A DNA stretch of 64,000 nt from an uncultured Saprospiraceae bacterium (GTDB taxonomy: Bacteria > Bacteroidota > Bacteroidia > Chitinophagales > Saprospiraceae), in contig CALKJD010000110.1 in the NCBI GenBank assembly GCA_937995755.1, positions 1-64,000 on the forward strand, in the 5' to 3' direction. This document shows, one piece after another, positions 43,139 through 52,599 of this stretch. Every line of letters starts with the position of its first letter. Position 1 is the first letter of the stretch. Below the pieces are notes generated by a model. The model was not told the origin of the DNA. It saw nothing but the letters and a program-made list of their open reading frames with translations, and made no database searches. The position numbers were made by a program, and so were the translations under genes.

Positions 43139-45694
43139 ATGATACAATTACCATCTGTTCCACAGTATATATTGGAGTCTAGCTTAAGTTTGATTACGTT
43201 TTATGCTATCTTTTATTGGCTTTTGAGAAAAGATACTTTTCATCATTTCAATAAGTATTATCTTTTAACCACTTCACTTATTTCAGTCTTACTGCCTTTT
43301 ATAGATTTCCATGTAATTGATACGGCTAATCAGGCAGCTGGTAGTGTAGAAAGTCTCATTCAGTATAGAGCAGATCTGAAGCAGTATGAATCAGGTATGT
43401 CCAATAATATGTTTTACACTATTACGATTAGTGATGTAGTAAAAGCAGTATTTTATGTAGGTGTTTTTCTAACAGGCTTGAAGTTTTTGCACTCTTTATT
43501 TCAATTGATAGATAAAGTAAAGAAGAATAAAAGAAGATCAGTATCTGAGGATACTCCTAAGAATATTTTGGGCTCATCGGTTTTTAGTTTTTTATATTGG
43601 AATGAAGAAGCTAACAGTATAAATAATCAACTACTGATGAAAGCAAATGCGTCAAAACTTAAACCTTGGCATAGTATAGATGTGATCATTATGGAATTGT
43701 TGGTAGTGGTAAATTGGATTAATCCATTGATTTATTTATTTAGAAATAGATTTTATAAAATTAATGAATATGTAATCGACGAAAGTATTGCTGCGCACAG
43801 TGGCGGAAGAAAACAATATGCAGAGCAGCTAATGGAAACTAATTTAAAGTTTAATACCAATCAAGATAGAAGTAATTATGTGTCTATAGTAGATAGAGTA
43901 ATGGTACTTACTAAAAAGAGAACATCTGCTTTGGGCAAGTTGAAACCTTTGTTAGTGATTCCTATGGCTTTTGTTATGATGTCATTATATTCCTTTGACT
44001 ATGCCGATAAGCTACCAGATGAAGTTAAGTCTAGCCTAATAAGGATAGAGAATAGTCTTATGAATGCAAGCGAGCATGTAGTGGTAAATCTTACCCATAG
44101 CAAACGTAATTATGAATGGGAATTTAAGTGGGGAGAACATTTATATGGACTAACCTCTAGAGATGAGGATGGTAACCTTAGTTATAACATGAGTAAAGAA
44201 GTTTCACTTTTTGATTTGTATGAATCTATTGAAAGCAAACCCAGCTATAAGACTAAAGGAATCTATGAGTCGATGGGGTTTGATATCAAGATAACATCTA
44301 ACTCTGATACTGTATCTAGTATATCTGTTCCGATAGGAGACTATGAGAGTCTTGGTGATAAAATGAAGAAGGAGATAGTCAAACATAAAACACCGTTTAA
44401 TATCTACTTTTCTAACATTGGATCTACAAATGGCAAAAGAGATGGAGGGTTTATGATCACTGTTTATCAGTTTATGAAGAGTAGTGAAAAAAATAAAGAT
44501 ACTAATAGAGACAGAGAAGTAAAAGCTAGATGGGGAGATCTCAATTTAAGTGGTTCTGATTTTGGTTGGGTCATATCTAACAATTATAGACAAATGTATG
44601 GTACTTGGAATCAGTTGAGATATTCAGAAAAGCCATTCAATATTCAAAAGAAAGATTTTTTAGAAAAAATTAGTTCTAAGTTTGAGCTAATTGTAAATGA
44701 TGAAGAGATATCTACTAAAGAGAGTACTCGTTTGACGCTGAGCATAGTAAGGCCAGAAGTAACAAAAAGTAATGCAGATTGGAATCCATCTGCTGACAAA
44801 CTGGAAACAGAGAATGGCTCTAGGACTGTTAAGACAATTACTAAAGTCTATCATGGAAGATCGGTTTCGATGGTAAATGATGAATATGATTTTAGAGCAT
44901 TATTGAGTAGTGGAGATGTGTATTTAAAAGACATCTTAAGTTCAGTGTCTGATGGTGATGTCATTACTATCGCAGCGATAGATACACTCGACACTTCTGA
45001 GGAAGGCAATCATTTTTTCTTTAATATGACTATTATCGATAAAGATGCCGCCTATACATCTCCATATGAAGTGGAGTTGCCTCCAACGTCAGACAGTTAT
45101 ACTAATTTTCAGATCTACTATAATGCCGAAGACGATCAGACATATGTAAAGGTGGATACAACAGAGACGGCTAACGAAAAGATAGTGAGAGCGTATCGAC
45201 ATAGCGAATCATATAAGCTCACACATGTACCCAATTTTAAAACTAAAAATAGGGTGAACGATACAAGGACTTTGCCAGGTGGTACATTGAGTATAGATCC
45301 CAAAATGAATCTTTCGACTTCTGTGTTAAGAATGGAGAGACTCAATGAGCATTATACTTTGAGTGATAGAATGATTCGAATGGATTGGGGGAAAATGATT
45401 TCACTTCCAGGTATTGGAAATTTTTCTAGAAAAGAATTTAAAAGATCTAATCGATCTAATATTTTACTCTCTGCAGGTGATCATTTTTTAGATGTTTCAA
45501 GATTTGACCTAGTGATTATACGTGAAGGCGATGATCCAATAAGAATACGGACGGATAATGTTAAATCCGATATTTGTCGACAGGTTCTAAAGGGTGTTGA
45601 AGGAGCAGTAAGTATTTACTTTGATAATATTATCGTAAATGATAATGATGAGTACAAATATTATCCATATCAGTTTGTATTTAATATCGAGTAA
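43139..45694 (+). CDS. BlaR1/M56-like membrane protein lacking zinc-protease residues
   Basis: 851 aa. Residues 1-300 look like the membrane sensor part of BlaR1/MecR1: four helices (ILESSLSLITFYAIFYWLLR; YLLTTSLISVLLPFI; VVKAVFYVGVFLTGLKFL; LLVIPMAFVMMSLYSFDYA) and the M56 core ending WHSIDVIIMELLVVVNWINP and FYKINEYVIDESI. The usual zinc site HExxH, however, is replaced by ANASK just before PWHSID, so both His and the Glu are gone. The rest (300-851) is a large beta-rich domain with repeated acidic loops, on the far side of the membrane. No blaI-type repressor gene is adjacent. It should act, if at all, as a sensor or scaffold, not a protease. Confidence 0.8.
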   Translation: MIQLPSVPQYILESSLSLITFYAIFYWLLRKDTFHHFNKYYLLTTSLISVLLPFIDFHVIDTANQAAGSVESLIQYRADLKQYESGMSNNMFYTITISDVVKAVFYVGVFLTGLKFLHSLFQLIDKVKKNKRRSVSEDTPKNILGSSVFSFLYWNEEANSINNQLLMKANASKLKPWHSIDVIIMELLVVVNWINPLIYLFRNRFYKINEYVIDESIAAHSGGRKQYAEQLMETNLKFNTNQDRSNYVSIVDRVMVLTKKRTSALGKLKPLLVIPMAFVMMSLYSFDYADKLPDEVKSSLIRIENSLMNASEHVVVNLTHSKRNYEWEFKWGEHLYGLTSRDEDGNLSYNMSKEVSLFDLYESIESKPSYKTKGIYESMGFDIKITSNSDTVSSISVPIGDYESLGDKMKKEIVKHKTPFNIYFSNIGSTNGKRDGGFMITVYQFMKSSEKNKDTNRDREVKARWGDLNLSGSDFGWVISNNYRQMYGTWNQLRYSEKPFNIQKKDFLEKISSKFELIVNDEEISTKESTRLTLSIVRPEVTKSNADWNPSADKLETENGSRTVKTITKVYHGRSVSMVNDEYDFRALLSSGDVYLKDILSSVSDGDVITIAAIDTLDTSEEGNHFFFNMTIIDKDAAYTSPYEVELPPTSDSYTNFQIYYNAEDDQTYVKVDTTETANEKIVRAYRHSESYKLTHVPNFKTKNRVNDTRTLPGGTLSIDPKMNLSTSVLRMERLNEHYTLSDRMIRMDWGKMISLPGIGNFSRKEFKRSNRSNILLSAGDHFLDVSRFDLVIIREGDDPIRIRTDNVKSDICRQVLKGVEGAVSIYFDNIIVNDNDEYKYYPYQFVFNIE

Positions 45695-45696
45695 AA

Positions 45697-45736
45697 AACA
45701 AATGGGCTATATCACTTTAGATATAGCCCATTTGTT
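45697..45736. terminator. Strong bidirectional terminator between converging genes
   Basis: Perfect 16-bp arms 45697-45712 and 45721-45736 with an 8-nt loop and T-rich sequence on both sides. It serves the BlaR1-like gene (plus) and the phosphohexomutase gene (minus). Confidence 0.9.
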
Positions 45737-45754
45737 CATTGATTTTTTTCGATT

Positions 45755-47161
45755 TTATTTGACTAGTTCGGCTAAGGTAGCGTGGGTGTCATCTAGCATT
45801 TTTCTTACTCCAGTATAGTCTTTTGCTTGAGCATATACACGTAGCACAGGTTCAGTGCCACTAGGTCGAATCATGACCCAAGTGTCATCAGCAACATAAA
45901 ATTTATAGCCATCGACTTTTTCTATTTTTAATACATCACGACCACCGATAGATTTTATTTTATCTTCTTTACATAAGTCCATGATAGCCCACTTTTTCTC
46001 ATTGTCGATATGAAGATCATCTCTATCAAATTTGAATTCACCAACTTTTGCATATACTTCTTGTATAAGTTCTTGCATCGTCTTGCCTGTCTTGGCCATA
46101 AATTCCATGATAAGCAATCCTATCCAGATACCATCTCTTTCAGGGATATGGCCTGCTACTGCTAGTCCGCCAGATTCTTCTCCTCCAGCTATAAGCTTTT
46201 CGCTTACCATGATCTCAGCGATATATTTAAATCCAATTTTGGTTACTTCGAAATCTAAACCATAGATTTCAGCTAAATTTTTCATCTTTTCAGTCACAGA
46301 GAATGTGACTACGACCTTACCCGTTTCATGTTTGTATTCTTTGAGATAGTAAAGTAAAAGTAGTAAGAGGTGTTGGCTATCTACAAAGTCTCCTTTGGCG
46401 TCAAACATTCCTACACGATCTGCGTCACCATCATTTGCTAGACCTACATTGATTTCAGAATGATCCTTGATATATTGACTTAGCTCTGTAAGATTGCGGC
46501 TTATTGGCTCAGGCGCTTGTCCGTAGAACGAAGGGTTATTTTCGCAGTGCAGTAAAGCAGCATCATCAAAAAGTTGCTTGATTACATTCTGCCCTGCACC
46601 ATACATTGCATCATATGCCAGTTTAATGCCAGAGTTGCGAATAAGATCTAAGTCAAAATTGGCTTTGATATGATCTATGTAAATAGACTCTAAATCGGTC
46701 ATGATTAATTTCCCAGATGTCAGTGCAGCATTTAGGTCTGCTGTAGCAGTAGGAATGATATCTAATATATGGGATTCAACTTCTGCAATTTCCTTTGGAA
46801 TCGTTGGCCCACCATAAGACGATTTTAATTTAAATCCGTTATAGCTTGGAGGGTTATGACTCGCAGTGATCACGATGCCCAAGTCAGCATTGTGCTTTAC
46901 GATACCCAATGATACCATAGGGGTCGATACGAAATCTTCACCAAGATAGACTGTCAGTCCATATGAAAGGCATATCTCAGCAGCTCTATCAGCAAACATT
47001 TTACCTCCAAATCTAGTGTCGTGACCAATTACTACTTTGCTCATACCTTTAGATACCATCCATCGAGCGGTAGCATCTGATACTCGACTAAGATTGTCTA
47101 AAGTGTAATCTTGAGCTATAATTGCTCTCCAGCCGTCAGTTCCAAATTTGATTGGTGTCAT
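45755..47161 (-). CDS. Phosphoglucomutase/phosphomannomutase family enzyme
   Basis: 468 aa, the length of GlmM-like phosphohexomutases. These move a phosphate between positions 1 and 6 of a hexose. FGTDGWRAIIAQDY opens the chain; the catalytic Ser is in ITASHNPPSYNGFK; the metal loop is NDGDADRVGMFD; the sugar-binding loop GGEESGGLAVAGH; and the phosphate-binding loop RPSGTEPVLRVYAQ. All are complete. Whether the sugar is glucose, mannose or glucosamine cannot be told from these motifs. Confidence 0.93.
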   Translation of the reverse strand: MTPIKFGTDGWRAIIAQDYTLDNLSRVSDATARWMVSKGMSKVVIGHDTRFGGKMFADRAAEICLSYGLTVYLGEDFVSTPMVSLGIVKHNADLGIVITASHNPPSYNGFKLKSSYGGPTIPKEIAEVESHILDIIPTATADLNAALTSGKLIMTDLESIYIDHIKANFDLDLIRNSGIKLAYDAMYGAGQNVIKQLFDDAALLHCENNPSFYGQAPEPISRNLTELSQYIKDHSEINVGLANDGDADRVGMFDAKGDFVDSQHLLLLLLYYLKEYKHETGKVVVTFSVTEKMKNLAEIYGLDFEVTKIGFKYIAEIMVSEKLIAGGEESGGLAVAGHIPERDGIWIGLLIMEFMAKTGKTMQELIQEVYAKVGEFKFDRDDLHIDNEKKWAIMDLCKEDKIKSIGGRDVLKIEKVDGYKFYVADDTWVMIRPSGTEPVLRVYAQAKDYTGVRKMLDDTHATLAELVK

Positions 47162-47374
47162 ATTCTAAATCTATTGTTGATAAATTTCAATTATTCTAAG
47201 TGATACAGTAGTTCGTTTAATTATAACGAAAAAAGATATTATATCGAGTACCTTGTAGTTGACAAAGAAACATAAAATATTGTAATTGAAGGAACTCAAG
47301 CTCTTAAATGTCTATTGGTGATAATGATACATATTAAATAATAATTTAATATATTTACCTCAAATAGTCAGAAA

Positions 47375-48067
47375 TTGAAAGATACGCACAAGCTTAGAGG
47401 GTTAAGACAAAGGTTAGTAAATTACTTGCAGTCAAGAGGAATCGATGATTCGCGTATTCTTGATGCTTTTATGGACATTCCTAGACATTACTTTATGTCG
47501 CAGGACTTTGCTGAGTGGGCATATCGTAATGAAGCTTTTCCAATCGCAGCAGGTCAGACTATTTCTCATCCTTATACAGTGGCTTTTCAGACGGACCTAT
47601 TGCAGGTTAAGCCTTCTGATAAAATATTAGAAATAGGTACAGGGTCTGGTTATCAAGCGGCAGTCATATCTTCGATGGGAGCAAAGCTTTATACTATTGA
47701 GAGACAAGCAGAGTTATATCATAACACTAATAAATTATTAATTAAGCTAGGATATGATCGCATTAGGACATTGTTTGGTGATGGATACCAAGGTGCCCCA
47801 AGATTTGCTCCATTTGATAAGATAATTGTCACTTGCGGAGCGTCATTTATTCCTAAGGCATTACCGTATCAGCTCAAGATTGGTGGAAGAATGATTATAC
47901 CAGTAGGAGAGGGAGATGATAAGATGATGACCGTGATCATAAGAGAGTCAGAGACAGAGTTCTCTTCAGAGAAGAAAGGTATCTTTAAGTTTGTACCATT
48001 CCTAGAAGGAACTAATGCAGACCAACAATCTATGTCTAAGCGTCCAATAAAGAGAGTTAGCTTGTAA
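47375..48067 (+). CDS. pcm: Protein-L-isoaspartate O-methyltransferase
   Basis: 230 aa from a TTG start. No ATG is in frame near the beginning, and the start LKDTHKLRGLRQRLVNYLQS lines up with family starts, so TTG is accepted. The enzyme methylates isoaspartyl residues for repair of damaged proteins, using SAM. The family core is clear: MDIPRHYFMSQDFAEWAY, AFPIAAGQTISHPYTVAFQT, the SAM motif ILEIGTGSGYQAAVISSMG and YTIERQAELY, and near the end IIPVGEGDD. It ends at a two-way terminator. Confidence 0.92.
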   Translation: MKDTHKLRGLRQRLVNYLQSRGIDDSRILDAFMDIPRHYFMSQDFAEWAYRNEAFPIAAGQTISHPYTVAFQTDLLQVKPSDKILEIGTGSGYQAAVISSMGAKLYTIERQAELYHNTNKLLIKLGYDRIRTLFGDGYQGAPRFAPFDKIIVTCGASFIPKALPYQLKIGGRMIIPVGEGDDKMMTVIIRESETEFSSEKKGIFKFVPFLEGTNADQQSMSKRPIKRVSL

Positions 48068-48077
48068 TGATAAATAA

Positions 48078-48115
48078 AAATGCAACCCCTTCCATTTTAG
48101 GTAGGAATTGCATTT
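48078..48115 (-). terminator. Terminator between pcm and the converging lipoprotein gene
   Basis: aaatgcaa (48078-48085) pairs with ttgcattt (48108-48115), extended inwards by ttcc/ggaa. On the minus strand it is followed by ATTTTTATTT; it probably also ends the pcm transcript. Confidence 0.75.
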
Positions 48116-48137
48116 CACTCTTATTTGATTTTCAAAT

Positions 48138-48674
48138 TTATATTTTCCGGCCTCCGACTTTTTTAGTTTTACGACTTACTTTTCTTGCTTTATCTACATC
48201 GACTAGTAACGCTGCCATAGCGCTTTGACTTGTTGTATTATATGTTTTTCCTTTGTAAGTGACTTTTCCGACCCTGCGATCCCATTCTTTAGCGAGTAGG
48301 ACAAATTTTCCTCCAGCTTTCTTATTAGGACCAAACATCAAAAAGCTATCCTCGCCTTCTTCAAAAGAGATAGCAAATCGATTTGCTTTGGGTGAAAACA
48401 TTAATACACCTGGAGTCTCTTTAGGAAATACAATTTCTTCTACTTTACGACCATCGACTATTTTAATCTTACCTTCGGATATCTTAGATTCATTGATACC
48501 TAGATCTCGATAGAGTACAATATCCTTAGATAGATAGAATTGTACACTTTGAAGTTCTGCTTCGGACAATCGATAATCGTCGTGCATAGTCTCTGTATAG
48601 TAATTTAGTGATGGGCTACATGAGCTCATCAGCCCTACAATTGCAAATAATGATAATTGGATTAAAGATTTCAT
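48138..48674 (-). CDS. Conserved Bacteroidota lipoprotein, 178 aa
   Basis: The signal ends in a lipobox LMSSC (Cys about 19). The rest has a small beta-type domain with VQFYLSKDIVLYRD, KVEEIVFPKETPGVLMFSPK, then FAISFEEGEDSFLMFGPNKK and VTYKGKTYNTTSQSAMAALL, and a basic C-terminus (KARKVSRKTKKVGGRKI). The pattern FYLS-x-D-I-V-L is one I remember from uncharacterised Bacteroidota lipoproteins. The function is unknown. It is a single-gene unit with a good terminator. Confidence 0.75.
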   Translation of the reverse strand: MKSLIQLSLFAIVGLMSSCSPSLNYYTETMHDDYRLSEAELQSVQFYLSKDIVLYRDLGINESKISEGKIKIVDGRKVEEIVFPKETPGVLMFSPKANRFAISFEEGEDSFLMFGPNKKAGGKFVLLAKEWDRRVGKVTYKGKTYNTTSQSAMAALLVDVDKARKVSRKTKKVGGRKI

Positions 48675-48874
48675 ATGCGTACGGATTTTTAATGTATAAA
48701 TACCTAAAGAGTTTTTTGTTCTCTCTAAATGTAGTACAACGTTAGACGCATTGGCAAGCTCCTTATGAATGATTAACAGTTGGTTTAACTTAATTTTAAA
48801 TGATATGCTGGGAAATCATTTAAAATTGATGTTGAATACTTTACGCCTGAGAAGTGTAAATTTCGAATTAGGGC

Positions 48875-48909
48875 AAAAAAAGTGGTTCCTGATTGAGTCA
48901 GAAACCACT
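48875..48909 (-). terminator. Terminator of the LolA-like gene
   Basis: agtggttcctga (48881-48892) pairs with tcagaaaccact (48898-48909), one wobble on the minus strand, followed by seven T on that strand. Confidence 0.8.
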
Positions 48910-48943
48910 AAGGTTGGTAAACTGAGAATAATAAGGTTCTATA

Positions 48944-49609
48944 CTAATCAATCCTCAGATCTTCTACATGCACCCCTGGGTGCGCGGCCTTATCAAAGGC
49001 AAATATCTTCTCGTCGTATTTTTTATTCGACTCGATGTTATCAAGACTAACTGTATATCTTGATCCATCTCTGGCAAATATGGCAATTTTTTTCATCATA
49101 TTATCCTTTCTATTAATACTAATACGCATTTTGATGTATTCTGAGTCTCTATCAAGCGGTTTGAACTCTATTTCTGTCAATTTTACACCGTTTTCTGTCT
49201 TCACATCAGTAATTGCATATATGTATTCATTTGACTCATAGATACGTAACATGTCTTTTGGAGACATGATTTCACCTTCTTCTTCGAAGTCGGCATCAGT
49301 CAATTGTACTTCTTTATTTGATTTTAAATGGACCCAAACGTTCTTGTTATTGTTATATATCTCTTGATCATCAAGACTTAAAAAGTACATTTCTCCAGCT
49401 TGAATGATTTGTCCATTTTGGATCTCAGTTTCTTGTCCAGAAAGCTTCATCTCTAAAGTGAAATCTGCTTCCATACTACTAAAGCTGTCGTACTTTTTCT
49501 TTAGCTTATCTAAAATTTTCGTGGCTTCTGGGTCGGATGTTTCTCCCACTTGAGCGTAAGTACTCATCATCAGACACATGCTAAACAATAATGTGATATA
49601 TATTTTCAT
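48944..49609 (-). CDS. LolA-like outer-membrane lipoprotein carrier protein
   Basis: 221 aa with a signal peptide ending STYAQ. LolA carries lipoproteins across the periplasm from the inner to the outer membrane. The half-barrel pattern is visible: KKYDSFSSMEADFTLEM, GQIIQAGEMYFLSLDDQEIY, NNNKNVWVHLKSNKEVQL, EIEFKPLDRD (the family's L.P.D segment), and a C-terminal hook around SRYTVSLDNIE. Similarity is at the fold-pattern level; Bacteroidota carry several such proteins. Given the many lipoproteins nearby the assignment is consistent. Confidence 0.85.
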   Translation of the reverse strand: MKIYITLLFSMCLMMSTYAQVGETSDPEATKILDKLKKKYDSFSSMEADFTLEMKLSGQETEIQNGQIIQAGEMYFLSLDDQEIYNNNKNVWVHLKSNKEVQLTDADFEEEGEIMSPKDMLRIYESNEYIYAITDVKTENGVKLTEIEFKPLDRDSEYIKMRISINRKDNMMKKIAIFARDGSRYTVSLDNIESNKKYDEKIFAFDKAAHPGVHVEDLRID

Positions 49610-49654
49610 GATTTTCTATTTTGTAGTTATATAAGTATAACCCTTATATGATTG

Positions 49655-49662
49655 CAAAAGTA
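49655..49662 (-). promoter_or_regulatory. -7 box of the LolA-like gene
   Basis: TACTTTTG (complement of 49655-49662) lies 46 nt before the LolA-like ATG. No good -33 TTTG was found. Confidence 0.45.
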
Positions 49663-49834
49663 TCATTTCTCTCGGTTAAAGCCTTGTTAAATAAGAAGAA
49701 GCAAATTGGCTAAGATTGAATAGACAATGCTTTTAAGTAGTTTTTCAATGTACTTAACAAGACTAGTGGCGATTTTGATATCAATAATTGCTTTTTTTTA
49801 ATGAACTTGGACGTCACTTAAAGAAGCTTAATCA

Positions 49835-51331
49835 ATGAATCAGAATTTACAGCATATTTTAACTTTAGAGCCACTGACTCTTGCTCAAATTGGCAAAATA
49901 GTAAGTAGTAATAATAAAATTGTACTCGGTCAAGATTGTATAGATCGAGTAACTGTCAATAGAAATTACTTAGAAGCTAAAATATCTCAAGATAATAAAA
50001 CTATATATGGTATTAATACTGGATTTGGATCCCTATGTGATACTATCATACCGCAGCAGGGACTAGAAGAGCTTCAGCGTAATCTGGTGTTATCTCATTC
50101 ATGCGGAACAGGCCCTGCCATACCACAGCAAATAGCCAAAATCGTTCTATTACTTAAGATAAAGAACCTTTCTCTAGGTTGCTCAGGGGTAAGAATTTCA
50201 TTAGTTGAAAGATTGGTGAATATGTACAACGAGGACATGATTCCAGAATTATTTGAAATGGGATCGTTAGGGGCCTCTGGAGATTTAGCTCCACTAGCAC
50301 ATTTGGCAGCTACCATGTTGGGCGAAGGATATGTAAATCATAAAGGAAATAAAATATCCGCCAAAGAAGCTTTGGAGATCCTTGGAGAAGAGCCATTCAT
50401 ACTTGGTGCTAAAGAAGGCTTGGCGCTACTTAATGGGACACAGTTTAGTACTGCCTATGCACTCTATAGTGTTTTAGAGGCCAATAGATTATTATCTCTG
50501 GCGAATCATACCGCTGCAATGTCGATGGATGCCTTTATGTGTTCACTAGACCCATTGGATGAAGATATTCATCGAGTGCGTAATCAGAGAGGACAGATAG
50601 CCGTTGCTGCCGAGATAAGAGGCTTACTCGTGGGTAGTCAATTAGCTGGACATGGAAGGTATAGTGTACAAGATCCATATTCATTCAGATGTGTACCACA
50701 AGTACACGGTGCGAGTCATGATGCTATTGCCTATGCGAGTGATATAGTTGAGCGAGAGATTAATGCGGTAACAGATAATCCTAATATTTTTGATAGAGAG
50801 GATAAAATTCTTTCAGGAGGCAATTTTCATGCACAGCCCATAGCGTTAGCATTGGATTTTTTGGCGATCGCATTATCTGAGTTAGGAAGTATATCTGAGC
50901 GAAGGACTTATGTTTTTCTAGGAGCCAATAGAGAGTTGCCATCATTTTTGATAGCCGACGCTGGATTAAATAGTGGGATGATGATACTGCAGTATACGGC
51001 GGCTTCGATTGCCAGTCAAAATAAACAATTGTGTACACCAGCCTCTGTTGATTCTATCATATCATGTAATGGACAAGAAGATCACGTAAGTATGGCGGCC
51101 AATGCGGGTACAAAGTGCTATAGGGTAGTTCAGAATTTAAAATCATTGATTGCTATAGAATTGATTCTTTCCGCTCAAGCTAAAGATTTTCGAAAAGGAG
51201 TAACATCGGGTAGTGTGGTAGAGAGCATGCATGCGTCTTTTAGATCAACAGTGCCATTTATTAAGTCAGATATGTATAGCAAAGATCTGATAGTAGGTGC
51301 AGAAGCATTTGTGGAAAAGTGGAATGCGTAA
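49835..51331 (+). CDS. hutH: Histidine ammonia-lyase
   Basis: 498 aa. It removes ammonia from histidine to give urocanate, the first step of histidine breakdown. The catalytic MIO group forms from Ala-Ser-Gly in GSLGASGDLAPLAH (residues 147-149). Other family motifs: IYGINTGFGSLCDTI, NGTQFSTAYALYS, SFRCVPQVHGASHD and ITDNPNIFDRED. It is full length. The other hut genes (hutU, I, F/G) are not adjacent. The related tyrosine and phenylalanine ammonia-lyases are alternatives that need substrate-residue comparison. It overlaps the next gene by 8 nt. Confidence 0.9.
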   Translation: MNQNLQHILTLEPLTLAQIGKIVSSNNKIVLGQDCIDRVTVNRNYLEAKISQDNKTIYGINTGFGSLCDTIIPQQGLEELQRNLVLSHSCGTGPAIPQQIAKIVLLLKIKNLSLGCSGVRISLVERLVNMYNEDMIPELFEMGSLGASGDLAPLAHLAATMLGEGYVNHKGNKISAKEALEILGEEPFILGAKEGLALLNGTQFSTAYALYSVLEANRLLSLANHTAAMSMDAFMCSLDPLDEDIHRVRNQRGQIAVAAEIRGLLVGSQLAGHGRYSVQDPYSFRCVPQVHGASHDAIAYASDIVEREINAVTDNPNIFDREDKILSGGNFHAQPIALALDFLAIALSELGSISERRTYVFLGANRELPSFLIADAGLNSGMMILQYTAASIASQNKQLCTPASVDSIISCNGQEDHVSMAANAGTKCYRVVQNLKSLIAIELILSAQAKDFRKGVTSGSVVESMHASFRSTVPFIKSDMYSKDLIVGAEAFVEKWNA

Positions 51332-52436
51332 TTGCATAATATACATATCGGTTATAATTGGTTTATTTTTTTCAGCTACTGTTTGGGGACAGAAATATAG
51401 TACCTATTATGGTGAAGTGATGGTAGGGAAAGTAGCCAAACATAGAGACGGTTTACTTTATGATGTGCCGCCTGTAAGTATGATATTTCAAGCTGGGAAA
51501 GTACTGCAGACAGATGGTTCCAAGGCTTGGCACGACTACTGGGGTTATCCTCGATTAGAGCGAAGTGTACATCTTAATTTGTTTGGCGATGCCGATGTAT
51601 TGGGTTATGCTGTTGGTGCCGCACCAGGGATAGGTTTTTATTTGCATAGAGGCGAGCAATCCGCTTTTTTGCTTCATATGGCCGCAGGTTTTGCTTATCT
51701 TTCTAAAGAATATAATCCATTAACCAATCCAAAAAATAACGCCATTGGCTCCAATTTTAATAATACGACCCAGGTCAAAGTATCTTACGAGACTCCCTTT
51801 GTAAGCGATTTGTTATTAGATATAGGGTTAGGACTTACCCATTATTCCAATGGGTTGAGCTCTAGTCCAAATAGTGGAATCAATGTAATAGGACTCCACC
51901 TAGGTCTTAAGCCGGCTATATCTAATCGCAGAATTTCAGAAAGCACTAATCTTGAGAAGCGAGAAGAAGTATTTAAGCATTGGGGCGTAAATGGATATGT
52001 GAGTTATGGAGTTGCCGAAAATGGAGTGCCTGGAGGGCCCAAGTACCCTATTAAAAATTATACACTCGGACTCTATTATCAGTCGCACCCCTTTTTGAAA
52101 TGGCATGCAGGGATGGACTATGATTACGCTTTTGGTGATTACGAATTTGCGATTAGAGATTTTCAATCTGAAGAGACTGCTATAGGTCAAGCAACTTCTA
52201 CAGCAGCGTATGCCGCATTAGAAGGGATGTTTGGTACAGTAAGCTTTAGGTATCAAATGGGATACTATTTAGATCTCCTGTACGATAAATCCGATTATGT
52301 ACCCTATTCCAAGTTCAACGTCATTTATAATATTCCATATGATTTCTATGAAGTGAAACCTTACATTGGAATACTATTAAAAACTCATGTTGCCGTAGCG
52401 GATTACGTTGCCCTACAGGTTGGTTTTGAATGGTAA
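51324..52436 (+). CDS. PagL-like lipid A deacylase family protein
   Basis: 370 aa from ATG 51324 (MRNCIIYISVIIGLFFSATV), which overlaps hutH by 8 nt; a signal peptide ends VWGQ. Sequence hallmarks of acyloxyacyl-hydrolase/PagL outer-membrane barrels appear: HLNLFGDADVLGYAVGAAPG, and the active-site strand LGLTHYSNGLSSSPNSGIN, with catalytic His and Ser in H-x-S. In PagL the third catalytic residue is a Glu at the G-I-E position; here that position reads G-I-N. Activity is therefore uncertain. The barrel ends YVALQVGFEW. Lipid A remodelling is the family role. Confidence 0.8.
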   Translation: MRNCIIYISVIIGLFFSATVWGQKYSTYYGEVMVGKVAKHRDGLLYDVPPVSMIFQAGKVLQTDGSKAWHDYWGYPRLERSVHLNLFGDADVLGYAVGAAPGIGFYLHRGEQSAFLLHMAAGFAYLSKEYNPLTNPKNNAIGSNFNNTTQVKVSYETPFVSDLLLDIGLGLTHYSNGLSSSPNSGINVIGLHLGLKPAISNRRISESTNLEKREEVFKHWGVNGYVSYGVAENGVPGGPKYPIKNYTLGLYYQSHPFLKWHAGMDYDYAFGDYEFAIRDFQSEETAIGQATSTAAYAALEGMFGTVSFRYQMGYYLDLLYDKSDYVPYSKFNVIYNIPYDFYEVKPYIGILLKTHVAVADYVALQVGFEW

Positions 52437-52439
52437 TTA

Positions 52440-52540
52440 TGCGTAATTTAGCACAGCATGGTATTCAGCTAGGTGGATTCACCATTGATCCTTACGCAAA
52501 TAACAGTCGTGCTAGCAAATTGAATTGCCGTTAGCATGAA
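52440..52540 (+). other. Hairpin-rich intergenic stretch after the PagL-like gene
   Basis: tgcgtaa (52440-52446) pairs with ttacgca (52492-52498), closing a loop that contains ggtg/cacc (52472-52483). A third hairpin follows at about 52510-52540. The same DNA carries a 31-codon frame starting ATG 52439. Neither reading is secure. Confidence 0.3.
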
Positions 52541-52599
52541 CGCATAGAAATGAAAACATTTGCATTTAAAAACGCAATGCAGTTTTTTTACTCTTCAGA

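Noticed and set aside
48769-49050. Plus-strand frame of 93 codons
   Set aside because: It overlaps the LolA-like gene end and its terminator and has no recognisable features.
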